Assembly (NCBI GenBank): GCA_031409955.1
Contig: JANNYF010000181.1
Coordinates: 1 to 64,000, forward strand
Reading direction: 5' to 3'
Source of the DNA: JAFDVL01 sp031409955
GTDB taxonomy: Bacteria > Acidobacteriota > Blastocatellia > RBC074
Length of the DNA: 64,000 nt
A program made the position numbers and the translations under genes. Below, piece after piece: positions 7,941 to 17,574 of the stretch (the first letter of the stretch is position 1; each line of letters starts with the position of its first letter). A model generated the notes under the pieces. It saw only the letters and a list, made by a program, of their open reading frames with translations. It searched no databases and was not told the origin of the DNA.

Positions 7941-9689
7941 TTATGATTTTCTTTTCTTGACGAAAATGTTGATACTGACGCCGACCTGAATCCCGAAAAC
8001 ATTATGTGTAGTCCCGGAAAGCTTCGGATTTTTTCGGACGTTGCCGCCCAAATCCAGCACATAAATTTCATCGAAATCTGCCGCCAAATTTTTGCGCATT
8101 CCATCAAAAGCCAGATTATCAACGAAGCTATTGTTGGTGACGAATGCAACAATGCCTTCTTCGCCGATACGATCTGACGCCCATCGAATCGCTTTGACAT
8201 ACGGATCGCTGAGTTTGTTAACAAGCGTCGCTTTGGAATCTTTGGCGTATGTACCCGACACGCGTTTGTCGAGGATTTTATATTTGCGATTTTTGTTGTT
8301 GTCGTTTTCGTTCACTTGATTGGCGTTGTACGGCGGATTGCCAATGATGACGGTGATGGGGCTTTGTTTTTGGCGATTGACGCGTTGCGTGTTGGCAGGA
8401 TTCATAAACGACAATTGCGCCTGGCTGCCTTCGGCCAATTCAAACGTATCTACAAGACAAATTCCCTCAAACGGTTCATAGCTGCCCGTCAATTCAAAGT
8501 ATTCGTGTTCGATGTTCATCGAAGCCACGTAATACGGCAACAGCATCACTTCGTTGCAATGCAATTCGCTTCGGTACTTTTGTTGCAGCGCAGTCTTTTT
8601 GATTTCCTGCATCACGCGCACCAAAAAATTGCCTGTGCCGACGAACGGGTCAAGGATATGCACGCCGGGTGAGCTTAACGATTTGCCGAACTCTTTTTGC
8701 AAAATCTCTTCGACGCTCTTCACCATAAAATTGACGATGGGTTGCGGCGTATACACGATGCCGTGCGTGTCTGCGACTTTGACGGAAAAGCCCTGGAAAA
8801 ACTTTTCGTACACGGCATTGAGGAAGTGCTGCTTTTGCGTGAAATCGTCAATCGTCGCGGCGGTCGCTTCAATGGCGCGATAAAAATGATCCAGCTTGCC
8901 CAGGAACGCATCGCGGTTGAAGGCTTGCGAAGTCAGCGCGTCAATGACTTTTTCAATTTCAGCCGCGATCACGTTGCGCCGCGTGAAATCAGAGTTATTG
9001 AAAACTTTGCGAAAAATGCGTTCGGTCAGCAAATGCTGAATCAACATTTCTTCGACGGCGTCGTCGGACAAATTTGGATTGACGGAATCACGACAAAGCG
9101 TGGCGAAATCTTCAAAGGCGTTGCGATAGCGCGGATTCTTTTTGCGTTGCTCTTCGATGAGTTCATCCAACGCCTTCGCCAATTGCGGAACGTGTGCGCC
9201 GAAATTTGCTACGGACTCTTCCCAATCGGCATAGACGGGCGGTAAATATTCAAAAAATTGTTTGAGCGTGCCGACTAAATTCTCAGATTTGGTGATGTCT
9301 TCGTCAAGGATTTGCCTGCCGTTCTGAAACAGGATCACGCGCTTTGGCGATTGAAATAAAATGTTGTCTTTGGGATAGCCAAGTTCCAGTTTTGCGCGCG
9401 CCTCTTTGGCTAAATCATCCTTTTCGTCTTTGGCTTCCCAATATCCATGCGTGAGCCGAAACGCATCCACCAGCGCGCCATCCACACGCAACGGTTTCAG
9501 CTTCGAGCGTTTGATTTCCCATTCTAAAACCAATGACCAATCGTATTGCCGACTGCAATTTTCGAGCAAATTCTGAAAGGCGACTTTGACGGCGCTTTCG
9601 TTGAAGATATTGATTTGATCCAACTTGCCGAGCGCTTAGTAATAGGCGGTGATGGCTTTGTGATTGGGTTTGAGGTTGAGTAATTGCAT
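7941..9689 (-). pseudogene. Type ISP/IIG restriction-modification enzyme, nuclease and methyltransferase part
   Basis: From the ATG at 9689 the frame reads MQLLNLKPNHKAITAYY, then an in-frame TAA at 9636-9638, then ALGKLDQINIFNESAV and on without break. The intact part has a PD-(D/E)xK-like nuclease region (DGALVDAFRLTHGYWEAKD), a helical spacer, and a gamma-class adenine methyltransferase with motif I DPFVGTGNFL and catalytic motif IV GNPPY. It stops at VKKRKS, where the RAYT/REP island begins; the target-recognition half follows at 5506-6822. Joined, the protein would have about 1,020 residues, within the range of single-chain enzymes lacking a helicase domain. Stops plus the insertion make it inactive unless reinitiation at the TTG at 9623 gives a free methyltransferase. 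Confidence 0.85.
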
Positions 9690-9825
9690 GTTTGTTCGTT
9701 GCTGAGTTAGCAGAAGGGGGAAGCATACACGAAGCAAGAATAACGGTGAAGATAAAGACCGCTTTCATTCAGGAGTTGCCTAACATTTGCTTAGGAGTAG
9801 AAATTAAATAACTCTTCCAAGTGAA

Positions 9826-9934
9826 CCACGGGGAGCACGGGGAACACGGGAAGTACCAGCTTACTGCGCGGGAGACGACAACCTATTCGTTTCGCCCCTT
9901 GGCTTCCGCCCCGTGTTTCCTGTGCTCCCCGTGG
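9826..9934. repeat. Word palindrome (CACGGGGA family)
   Basis: Left arm 9826-9850 and right arm 9909-9934 are inverted copies with two mismatches. Each arm is itself three tandem variants of an eight- to nine-base word (CCACGGGGAG, CACGGGGAA, CACGGG). The same words build the palindrome at 61926-62067. The 135 bases between the restriction gene start and this repeat hold nothing I recognise. Confidence 0.9.
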
Positions 9935-10046
9935 TTGGCACTCTTATTTTATTTTCAATCCTTAGCGGAAAAATTACACCCGCCTGACATTGGCCTAAAG
10001 CCAATTCAACATCCGGGCTTTATCTTGTCAATGCGTCTCTAAGAAC

Positions 10047-10098
10047 GCGGCGAGCTTGTGGTAAGAACGTCAGAAACGTTGGGGTTCGCCGCTTTTTT
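10047..10098 (+). terminator. Hairpin followed by T run, before a gene fragment
   Basis: GCGGCGA (10047-10053) pairs with TCGCCGC (10086-10092), with a small inner stem, and six T residues follow. It points rightwards and stands 14 bases before the ATG at 10112. No rightward gene precedes it, so it could be an attenuator or the 3' end of a small RNA rather than an ordinary terminator. Confidence 0.45.
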
Positions 10099-10111
10099 CC
10101 CATCTTTTTTT

Positions 10112-10369
10112 ATGACCACATTCGTACAAAACTATCCCACCGTTTTGCTGCGCACCGACACGATTGAGGTGAAGCTGGCAACAACCCTGACAGAGATTGA
10201 TGCGGCGCTGCGGTTGCGCTTTGAAGTCTTCAATCTGGAAATGCAGGAAGGCTGGCTGGCTTCGGAGGCACACGAATGTGCGCAGGCCGGAGAGAAAAGG
10301 TCAGCAGCGGAGGCTTTCTATTTGCAAACTGGCGTAGGCGCTGCTGAGACTGATTCGGCTCACGCTTGA
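10112..10369 (+). pseudogene. GNAT/ornithine-acyltransferase-like N-terminal fragment
   Basis: From the ATG at 10112 the product has 85 residues. TIEVKLATTLTEIDAALRLRFEVFNLEMQEG is typical of the first strand and helix of hemolysin-related N-acyltransferases (OlsB-like, GNAT fold). After that point the sequence (ASEAHECAQAG) no longer fits, and the acetyl-CoA-binding core is missing. The open frame then runs 10 bases into the convergent zinc-ribbon gene. I read it as a remnant of a gene that lost more than two thirds of its length. Confidence 0.6.
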
Positions 10370-11226
10370 GAATGGTCTTTTCGTCGTGAGACAGGAATCG
10401 CTTCGGCTTCATCCAGTGCAGGCAACAAATCGGTCGTGCCTTCGGTGATGGAACGATACGCTGGTTGCTGTGGCAATTCGTTGGTGATCGGGGTGGCGGT
10501 GAGCACAGACGAGTAACTCGGCAACTGCAATTCTTCTTTGTCTTGTTTGGGATTGAGTGTGAGGTGGGTGCGCCGTAGCCCCGCGCCCAGCGCCCAGAAT
10601 CCAAAGGCATTCAGTAACATCCAAACCGCCAAGCCTTTGCCCATCGGCCTATTCAGCAAGGCTGTAACTATCGGCAGCATCCCAGACAACACCAGAATCA
10701 CAACGCCTATCAATGTCCATTGATAGCCCGCGCGCGATCCTGCCGTCAGGCGCATGACTTCCAATTCTGCCGGAGCAGTCACGTTGACAGGCGCACCGCA
10801 CTTGCGGCAGAAGCGCGAATCGGCGGCGACTTCTACCCCACAACCAACACAACTCAGGGCTTGGGCGCGGTGCGAAGCCAAGGCGATGAGGGCTTCAGCT
10901 TCGCGCGTCAACGTTTGGCGGTCGCCTTTGCCGAAAAACTCGTGTTGTACCTGGTAATCGAAGGTGACTTGCGTTGCGCCCTGTCCCTGCGGCTTCAACC
11001 CGATTTCCAGTCGCGTGGGATAATCCAGCGCATTGGCCGACATAAAATATGCGCCTGCTCCGCGTGCGCCGTGTCTGGCGCGTAAAGGATTTTCGCTCAG
11101 CACCCGATAGCCAAGCTGTTCCAACGCGCTTGCCAAGCGCTGCCGCACGCTTTCGACATTGCCTGCTAGCACGCGTGTGACATCGTGTTCGCTAATCGTG
11201 TTGCCGCTATTGATACCGTCTGTCAT
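10360..11226 (-). CDS. Zinc-ribbon membrane protein
   Basis: A 288-residue protein of unknown function. The N-terminal 115 residues resemble a small ligand- or lipid-handling domain of mixed alpha/beta type, not one I can name. A zinc ribbon follows at about 127-148 (CVGCG..FCRKCG, two CxxC knuckles), then two membrane helices (about 170-190 and 198-218) and a low-complexity tail likely in the cytoplasm. It is a single gene with about 200 bases of free sequence upstream. Its last ten bases overlap the acyltransferase fragment. Confidence 0.7.
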   Translation of the reverse strand: MTDGINSGNTISEHDVTRVLAGNVESVRQRLASALEQLGYRVLSENPLRARHGARGAGAYFMSANALDYPTRLEIGLKPQGQGATQVTFDYQVQHEFFGKGDRQTLTREAEALIALASHRAQALSCVGCGVEVAADSRFCRKCGAPVNVTAPAELEVMRLTAGSRAGYQWTLIGVVILVLSGMLPIVTALLNRPMGKGLAVWMLLNAFGFWALGAGLRRTHLTLNPKQDKEELQLPSYSSVLTATPITNELPQQPAYRSITEGTTDLLPALDEAEAIPVSRRKDHSQA

Positions 11227-11435
11227 AAATGCCTCGTAAGTGGAAAAGATTTCAAATTAAACTCCCGCATTATACGCCCACAGCGAGGTAGAAGTTCTAG
11301 TCACCAAGGTGGTTTGAAGAGGGCGGTAGGATTTAGGAACGCATGTTACGCAGGTCGTGGTAACAAAACCTAAAGCCTAATTCCTAACTCCTGATCGTAA
11401 GATTTATTAGCCTCCATTTGAGGACAAATTAACGT

Positions 11436-12014
11436 GTGGCTGACGCGCCTCTAACATTCTCGCCATACCATCCGGCTTCACTCGCAATCCGAGTTCCAAT
11501 CAATCTGATTCTTATGACAACTTTGCTCGCGTTATGGATCGCGTTTGTTATACAAGTTCGACCTGTCGAAGCTAAACCAAAAGCTGCTGAAGCGGTTGTA
11601 AAACTTGAGTTCCGTGAATTTCTTGCGCCTTCGACAAATGACCTCAAACCCTCTGACAAGCTGCGCAGTTTGCAGGGCAAGCGCGTGCGCATCATTGGTT
11701 TTATGGCGGAGATGGAACACATGCCTGACGGGTATTTTTATCTGTGTTCGCGGCCTGTCTTGTGCGACGAAAGTGGTGGCGGCATCGGCGAGTTACCGAT
11801 TGATGCGGTGCGCGTGATTGTGCGTGTGCGGAAAGAGCAACCGATCAAATTTCTCGCACCGCCCATTGAAGTCAGTGGCGTGCTGGAACTCGGCGGGCAA
11901 AGCGAGCTGGAACAGGATTCGTGGGCGGTGCGCGTACTGACCGATGGCTTCAGCGCTGCCGTCAAGCCGCTAAAAACTTCTGCTCCCAACTTACGCAAGA
12001 AATCCAAACGATAA
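11436..12014 (+). CDS. Secreted or membrane-anchored protein, DUF3299-like
   Basis: A 192-residue protein from the GTG at 11436 (GAGGA about a dozen bases upstream); an ATG at 11514 is an alternative that gives a plain signal peptide (MTTLLALWIAF..VEA). The core GKRVRIIGFM..FYLCSRPVLCDESGG..IRV-like strands looks like an OB-type fold of the DUF3299 kind (GKxVRxxGFM), a weak call from memory. Two Cys residues stand around residues 106-112. It is followed after 23 bases by another secreted protein gene, so the two may share a transcript. Confidence 0.6.
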   Translation: MADAPLTFSPYHPASLAIRVPINLILMTTLLALWIAFVIQVRPVEAKPKAAEAVVKLEFREFLAPSTNDLKPSDKLRSLQGKRVRIIGFMAEMEHMPDGYFYLCSRPVLCDESGGGIGELPIDAVRVIVRVRKEQPIKFLAPPIEVSGVLELGGQSELEQDSWAVRVLTDGFSAAVKPLKTSAPNLRKKSKR

Positions 12015-12037
12015 CCCAATTCACGAAAGGAAAATTT

Positions 12038-12427
12038 ATGAATATCCTACTGCGACGGAGTCTCTTTGTTTGCCTGCCCATCGCTGCATTCGGCGCGAGC
12101 GTGGCCTCGTTTGCCTTACCCACGAATGTCACTGTCACGCCGCCCAATGGCGCACGGTTTTTGCCGGGGCAACGCTTTGATTTGCGCGTTGAAGGCCAGG
12201 GCGCGGGGCCATTTTCTGCGACCATTTTTATTGACAGCGTGCAAAAGCAATTCACGTCGGGCGCGCAAAACACCACTACCACCGACGGCATCACCGCGTC
12301 TGACATTCCGGTGTCGGCGTACAGTACTAGCCGCACGGGACGCGAGCCGTGGCGGTCATTTGGCGGCGTGCAGGAAAACACCGACGTGTTCTTCAAAATT
12401 ATGCGCGCGATTATGGGCGGCTATTAA
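12038..12427 (+). CDS. Secreted protein with Ig-like N-terminus, possibly truncated phosphatase
   Basis: A 129-residue exported protein: signal peptide MNILLRRSLFVCLPIAAFG..FA, good ribosome binding site GAAAGGA. NVTVTPPNGARFLPGQRFDLRVE resembles the Ig-like N-terminal region of some acidobacterial alkaline phosphatases. Those enzymes go on for several hundred residues, while this gene ends after ENTDVFFKIMRAIMGGY at a strong terminator. Either it is a stand-alone Ig-like protein or the middle of a larger gene has been deleted. No active-site motif is present. Confidence 0.6.
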   Translation: MNILLRRSLFVCLPIAAFGASVASFALPTNVTVTPPNGARFLPGQRFDLRVEGQGAGPFSATIFIDSVQKQFTSGAQNTTTTDGITASDIPVSAYSTSRTGREPWRSFGGVQENTDVFFKIMRAIMGGY

Positions 12428-12455
12428 GCAACTCAGACGCGCTTGCCTAAAACCA

Positions 12456-12488
12456 GGAGAAAGCTTCGAGCGAAGCTTTCTCCTTTTT
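12456..12488 (+). terminator. Rho-independent terminator
   Basis: A perfect 13-bp stem (GGAGAAAGCTTCG / CGAAGCTTTCTCC) with a two-base loop and five T residues. It ends the transcript of the secreted protein genes at 11436-12427. Confidence 0.9.
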
Positions 12489-12534
12489 GCCATGTTGCGC
12501 TTTGTCGCGCGCAGGGATTACCTTATTTTTGACG

Positions 12535-13389
12535 ATGCCTCAAGAACCCATGAGCGAGCGCTTCCGGCAGTTCGCGCTCACACAAATTGATCTGGCGATC
12601 ACTTGCCTGACCGATTCCACTCGCAATCAGGATGAAGCGATTCATGAAACGCGCCGCTGTTTGAAGCGCGTCCGTGCCACTTTGCGATTGGTAAAAACAG
12701 AACTCGCAGCCACGGCCTACGACCGCGATAATGTGTATCTGCGCAACATCGGGCGGCGCTTAGCGGCGCTCCGCGATGCCGCCGTAATGTTGGAAACGTT
12801 GGCGGCGCTGAAAAAAGAATACTCCCATCAACTTCCCCACAGCACCTGGCGCGAACTCAAAAAGGAACTCTCACCGCTTCAGAGTCAATCGGTTCAGCAC
12901 AAGAAAAACCTAGCCACCAAGCTTCGCACGGCGCGGGCCAGAGTGGATAAGTGGGCGCTGGAATTTGACGATGAAGCGGTGTTGCAGAAAGGGATACGGA
13001 AAGCTTACCAACGAGGAAGCCGCACGATGGAGCAGGCACTGGAAGAACCAACGGCAGAAAACTTTCACGAATGGCGCAACCAGGTCAATCACCTGCGCCA
13101 TCAACTCCAAATTTTGCAGAACCTGAAAATTGGAAAGGTCAAAGCGGCGTTGCGAGAGTTCAAAGCGCTTGCCGAAATCCTGGGGCGCAAGAATGACTTG
13201 GCCGTCTTGTCTCAGCATCTTCAGCACATAAAGCGAAAAGCAGGGGAGCCAGCAAGACAGGCCTTACAAGCGCTGATCCACGCGCGCGATGCCGTTTTTG
13301 CAGCCGAAGCTACGAAGTTAGGACAACGGCTTTATCGGCGAAAATCCAAAGCCTTCAGGAGGCAAATCCGGCCCCAATATTTAAGGTAA
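12535..13389 (+). CDS. CHAD domain protein
   Basis: A 284-residue, strongly basic, all-helical protein. The CHAD signature is clear: the first helices carry HETRRCLKRVRATLRL with the conserved His, and the repeat half carries FHEWRNQVNHLRHQL. CHAD domains bind inorganic polyphosphate and are often found on granules or fused to CYTH triphosphatases; no CYTH domain is present here. The start at 12535 (or ATG 12550) has no strong ribosome binding site. After the stop, an inverted pair GGTAAAATT/AATTTTGCC (13385-13408) may act as a weak terminator. Confidence 0.85.
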   Translation: MPQEPMSERFRQFALTQIDLAITCLTDSTRNQDEAIHETRRCLKRVRATLRLVKTELAATAYDRDNVYLRNIGRRLAALRDAAVMLETLAALKKEYSHQLPHSTWRELKKELSPLQSQSVQHKKNLATKLRTARARVDKWALEFDDEAVLQKGIRKAYQRGSRTMEQALEEPTAENFHEWRNQVNHLRHQLQILQNLKIGKVKAALREFKALAEILGRKNDLAVLSQHLQHIKRKAGEPARQALQALIHARDAVFAAEATKLGQRLYRRKSKAFRRQIRPQYLR

Positions 13390-13622
13390 AATTAAGGCGA
13401 ATTTTGCCAGGAATTTAGTTTCCCCTCACCTCCATTTAACGCCTCGCCTGTACTCTCCAACTTTATTGCAGTCTTACCAATTTTGAAATCAGGAACAACT
13501 TCAAGTGCATCGTCAGAAGGCACTAAACCAATTGTCGAGATGGGATTTATTCAACCATCAATCCTGCACATTTGAATGTGTGATCCCAATATGTTTTTTT
13601 CAGGAGAAATTAAGGAGAGCTT

Positions 13623-16600
13623 ATGCTAAGTCCTCGTAAGAAATTCGCGACCTTGTTGTTGGCTTTGTTGACTGCGTTATGGAGCCTCTCGGCTTTCGCG
13701 CAATCCGGCCCCACAGGTTCTTTATCCGGCACTGTCACCGATCAAACGGGTGCCGTAATCCCGAATGCAACGATAACGCTTACTAATATTGCTACCGGAG
13801 CGACACGCTCTTTTACATCCGACGCTGAAGGACGCTGGAAAGCGCCTGTTCTCGATATCAGCAGCTACAAAATTACTATTGAGGCGGCGGGCTTCAAAAA
13901 AGGGAATCTGGACGCGGTCGGGGTTGAAGCGGCGGTAACACGCACCCTGGACATTCAACTGGAACCTGGTGCTGTCGGCGAAACCGTGCAGATTATGGCG
14001 TCGGCCATTGATTTAGTCCAAACCGAAACCTCTACGACCTTCCGCCAAATCACGGGCGAACAGGCGGTGCAGATTCCGACCTCCACGCGCAGCTTCACGC
14101 ATTTACTTTCGACTGAAGCGGGCGTCTCTTCCGATTTACCGCCCGTGCTGACCAACGGCACAGGCAACATTTCGCCATCTGTGAATGGGACGCGCACGAC
14201 TTCGACGTCGTTGACCTTCAACGGCATTGACGCGACGAATTTGACGAGTAACGAAGGTTCGCTGAGCGATAACGTTTCGCCTGCGCCGGAAACGCTGGAA
14301 GAAGTCAAATTGCAAACCAGTTTGTACGACGCTTCCACGGGGCGTTCGGGCGGCGGCAACTTCCAGTTGATTACCAAGAGCGGTGGCAACGATTTGCACG
14401 GCTCGCTGTATCATTACCTGCAACACGATAAGCTCAACGCGAACGATTTCTTCTATAACAAAGACGGCATTGATCGTCCGAAAGCGCGCCGCAATGAAGG
14501 CGGTTTCACTCTCGGTGGCCCGATCAAGAAAGAGAAGATTTTCTTTTTTGGTGGCTATCAGTTCACGCGCGCCAACACCGGGTTTGTGCCGACAGCCAGC
14601 AGCATCACAGTGTTACCTGCCGCTTTGCGTGAAATCCCCGGCGATGCCACTGCCGCCAATGTGGTCGCGGCTTTCAAAGCGCGCAATCCGAATTTCCAAT
14701 TGACCGAAGCTCAGATTTCGCCGCTCGCCTTGCGCTTGCTCAACCTCCGCAATCCGGCGACAGGCGGGTATTTCATTCCGCGCCCGGCAAGTAATGCCAC
14801 ACTGCTGACAACCAGAGACACAAGCGTCGGGGACTTGACGCGCCTTGATCTAACGCGCGGCGATTTTCGCGGTGACAATCCGCTGATGCGCCAGCGCAAC
14901 GTGTTCCCGGCGAGCTTCCAGCAGGATCAATTTACTTCCAAGCTGGATGGGCAGTTGACCGCGAACAATCGCTTGAGCGGTACGTTCTTCTTTGCCAATT
15001 TCCCTGGCTTTGATCCGTTCCCTGATCCTTCCAGTCTGGCTTCGCCGGTGACGTTGCAACGCAATGATCGCAATCGCACGCTGGCGGTGTCGGATGTGCA
15101 TACATTCGGCGCAGGCATCGTCAACGAAGCACGCTTCGGTTATTTCTTCCTGAACAACACGCGGCGCTTGCAGGACGATTTTGCGGCGATTACTTCGGCT
15201 TCGGTGTTTGGGCTGAACGATGCTCAACTGAAGCTCTTCAACCCTGCGCTCAACTTTGATGACAGCGAAGGCACGCGGCGGCTTGGTCACTTTGTGTTCC
15301 GCAACAATTTGTCAAACTTGTCCTTCGGCGCACCGAACGATGTCTACAATCAGCGGCAGCAAAAAACCTTCAGCTTTGGTGATCATGTGACGTGGGTCAA
15401 AGGTCGGCATACGCTGAAATTTGGCGCGGAATACAAACAGCATTTCTTTGACACGAACCTGCCCGAAGAACAGCAAACCGAATTCGAGAAGTTCGAGAAT
15501 TTTACGCAATTCCTGGCGGGTCGCGCGACTGAAGCCGATACGCAATTCGGTATCACGAACAAGAGCTTCCGCATGCGCGATTTGGGTTGGTACATCGCCG
15601 ACGATTGGAAGGTGAATAACAAGCTGACAATCAATGCAGGCTTGCGCTACGAATGGTTCGGCTGGCCGGAAGAAAAGAACGGGCGCATCGGCAACGTGGA
15701 CTTCGAGAAAATTACGAATCCGAACGACATCACGGCTTCGTTCATCATTCCAAGCAACGCGCAAAACACCGGGTTTGCCGCGATTGACGGGGCGATTGCT
15801 GCAACGACCAAAGTCAACACGAAACACACGCTGAAGGGACAAGACTGGAACAACTTCGCCCCGCGCTTCGGCTTTGCATTCTCGCCGTTTGAGAGCAAAA
15901 AGTTAGTATTGCGCGGCGGCTACGGCGTGTTCTTTGATCGTCCGTCGGCGGCGTTCATCAACACGATCTTCAGTAACTATCCGTTCCTGCGCGAAGTCGA
16001 AGTCACAGCTCCGTCGCGCTCCTTACCGATTGGGTCAGCGTTCTCGCAACAAGACCCGAACCTGCCGTTCAATCGCTATATCCCAAATCGCATCGTGTAC
16101 CGCGCGGGTGTGTATGAAATCCGTGATGGCACGCCGGTGACCAAGCAAGCCGATGGCACCAATAATCCAACTGGCCCCGGCGGCGCGATCATCACAGGCA
16201 ACGTCGCCGAGACGTTTGAGTTCCGTGCAGTGGATCGCAATCTGCGCACGCCGTACGTGCAACAATGGAACTTCGGCTTCCAATACGAAATTGCCAAAGA
16301 CGTGTTGTTTGAAGCCCGCTATGTCGGCACGAAAGGCACGAAGCTGTTGCAAGCCACAGCCTTCAATCAGGGGTATGACCTGAACGATCCAAAGACGCCG
16401 GATTACATCTTTGAGCGTTTCAATCAAGCCTATGTGGCAGGCGGCGCATCGAATGGCGCGTTGAATACCGGCAACACGGCGCGGGAACGTGGTTTGGGCA
16501 AAGCCTTTGGGTTTGCGAATCCGTACCTATCCCGCTTAACGCCAACTTGCAGTGGCGCAACGATCACGTTGCCGGCGAACTCGCCGATTGATTACAACCT

Positions 16601-17504
16601 GAGCAACCGCCTGACCTGTAGTTCAGCGGGAGCCATTGGCGGGGGCAATCTGATTGGCTTTGAAGCACGTGGACCATTACTTGGCTTCAATATTCCTGAA
16701 GCCGTGTTGTTGCAGTCTTCTGCAAACTCAATCTACAACGCGCTGCAATTGAGCCTGTCGAGCCGCATGGTGAAGGGCTTGCAATTCAATACGGCCTACA
16801 CGTTGTCGAAGTCCATTGACAACAACTCATCGGATCCGGGCAGCACATCAGGCGGCGGTAAACCGGACGTGCCAAACGCAGGCTTCGTCGTACAAGGCGA
16901 TCAACGCAACCTACGCAGCAATCGCGCCGTGTCTGACTTCGACCGCGCGCATCGCTTCAGCGCCAGCTTCGTGTATCAGCTACCGTTCGGCGGCGAATCA
17001 CGGTTGCTGAAAGGCTGGGAGGTGTCAGGCTTCTTCCAGGCACAAACTGGCACACCGTTCACGATCTTTGCGGCAGAACCGGAAATTGGAACTGCTTCGC
17101 AGTACACCAGTCTGACGCGTGGTTCTGGTGGATTGTATCGGCTCGGCTTCGGTCGCCCGAATCTGAATGGCGCTATCGCGGATCTGCGTCGGACAGGCAA
17201 CGACGTCACGGAAGAAGCCTTCAATCGGGCGCTATTGGTTTCGCCACTCGGCGGGTTTGGCAATCTGGGCCGAAATACGTTGCGCGGCACGACGCAAAAA
17301 CGGTTCGACGTTGGCTTGTCGAAGGAAACCAACATCACCGAAGGCATTAAGCTGCAATTCCGCTGGGATGTCTTCAATCTCTTCAACAACGTGAACTTCG
17401 CGTTGCCAAACAATGATCTGCAAGACGCCACCGACTTTGGGAAGATTACCAATTCCGTAGGCGGCCCGCGCGTGATGCAGTTCGGCTTGAAGTTGAAGTT
17501 CTAA
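13623..17504 (+). CDS. Oar-like TonB-dependent receptor with carboxypeptidase-regulatory domain
   Basis: A 1,293-residue outer membrane protein of the large family that is expanded in Acidobacteria. Signal peptide at 1-27 (ends LSAFAQS). Residues 30-120 form the carboxypeptidase-regulatory-like domain (GTVTDQTGAVIPNATITL..NIATG). A plug domain follows (GNGT..NGTRTTSTSLTFNGID), then a long barrel with FGAEYKQHFF, APRFGFAFSPF and the closing strand FGLKLKF. In other bacteria Oar-type receptors handle large substrates such as polysaccharide or peptide; the ligand here is unknown. AAGGAGA precedes the ATG. It is a single gene with its own terminator, and 230 bases of free upstream DNA. Confidence 0.9.
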   Translation: MLSPRKKFATLLLALLTALWSLSAFAQSGPTGSLSGTVTDQTGAVIPNATITLTNIATGATRSFTSDAEGRWKAPVLDISSYKITIEAAGFKKGNLDAVGVEAAVTRTLDIQLEPGAVGETVQIMASAIDLVQTETSTTFRQITGEQAVQIPTSTRSFTHLLSTEAGVSSDLPPVLTNGTGNISPSVNGTRTTSTSLTFNGIDATNLTSNEGSLSDNVSPAPETLEEVKLQTSLYDASTGRSGGGNFQLITKSGGNDLHGSLYHYLQHDKLNANDFFYNKDGIDRPKARRNEGGFTLGGPIKKEKIFFFGGYQFTRANTGFVPTASSITVLPAALREIPGDATAANVVAAFKARNPNFQLTEAQISPLALRLLNLRNPATGGYFIPRPASNATLLTTRDTSVGDLTRLDLTRGDFRGDNPLMRQRNVFPASFQQDQFTSKLDGQLTANNRLSGTFFFANFPGFDPFPDPSSLASPVTLQRNDRNRTLAVSDVHTFGAGIVNEARFGYFFLNNTRRLQDDFAAITSASVFGLNDAQLKLFNPALNFDDSEGTRRLGHFVFRNNLSNLSFGAPNDVYNQRQQKTFSFGDHVTWVKGRHTLKFGAEYKQHFFDTNLPEEQQTEFEKFENFTQFLAGRATEADTQFGITNKSFRMRDLGWYIADDWKVNNKLTINAGLRYEWFGWPEEKNGRIGNVDFEKITNPNDITASFIIPSNAQNTGFAAIDGAIAATTKVNTKHTLKGQDWNNFAPRFGFAFSPFESKKLVLRGGYGVFFDRPSAAFINTIFSNYPFLREVEVTAPSRSLPIGSAFSQQDPNLPFNRYIPNRIVYRAGVYEIRDGTPVTKQADGTNNPTGPGGAIITGNVAETFEFRAVDRNLRTPYVQQWNFGFQYEIAKDVLFEARYVGTKGTKLLQATAFNQGYDLNDPKTPDYIFERFNQAYVAGGASNGALNTGNTARERGLGKAFGFANPYLSRLTPTCSGATITLPANSPIDYNLSNRLTCSSAGAIGGGNLIGFEARGPLLGFNIPEAVLLQSSANSIYNALQLSLSSRMVKGLQFNTAYTLSKSIDNNSSDPGSTSGGGKPDVPNAGFVVQGDQRNLRSNRAVSDFDRAHRFSASFVYQLPFGGESRLLKGWEVSGFFQAQTGTPFTIFAAEPEIGTASQYTSLTRGSGGLYRLGFGRPNLNGAIADLRRTGNDVTEEAFNRALLVSPLGGFGNLGRNTLRGTTQKRFDVGLSKETNITEGIKLQFRWDVFNLFNNVNFALPNNDLQDATDFGKITNSVGGPRVMQFGLKLKF

Positions 17505-17528
17505 AAGCTGATTTTATCGGTGTAGTCA

Positions 17529-17564
17529 GGGCTGGTGAATGTTTATCTTCGCCAGCCCGTTTTC
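17529..17564 (+). terminator. Rho-independent terminator
   Basis: GGGCTGG(T)GAA pairs with TTC(G)CCAGCCC around an eight-base loop, followed by GTTTTC. It closes the Oar-like receptor gene, 10 bases before the next start codon. Confidence 0.75.
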
Positions 17565-17574
17565 ATAAGTCGTA

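Noticed and set aside
5506..9689. TAA read as Gln (changed genetic code) in the restriction gene region
   Set aside because: RAYT ends with TAA at its normal length and many neighbouring genes end with TAA, so the standard code holds.
9415..9768. Leftward frame starting with a lipoprotein-like signal (FIFTVILASC)
   Set aside because: After about 30 residues it runs out of frame through the restriction gene; no ribosome binding site and no domain. At most a remnant.
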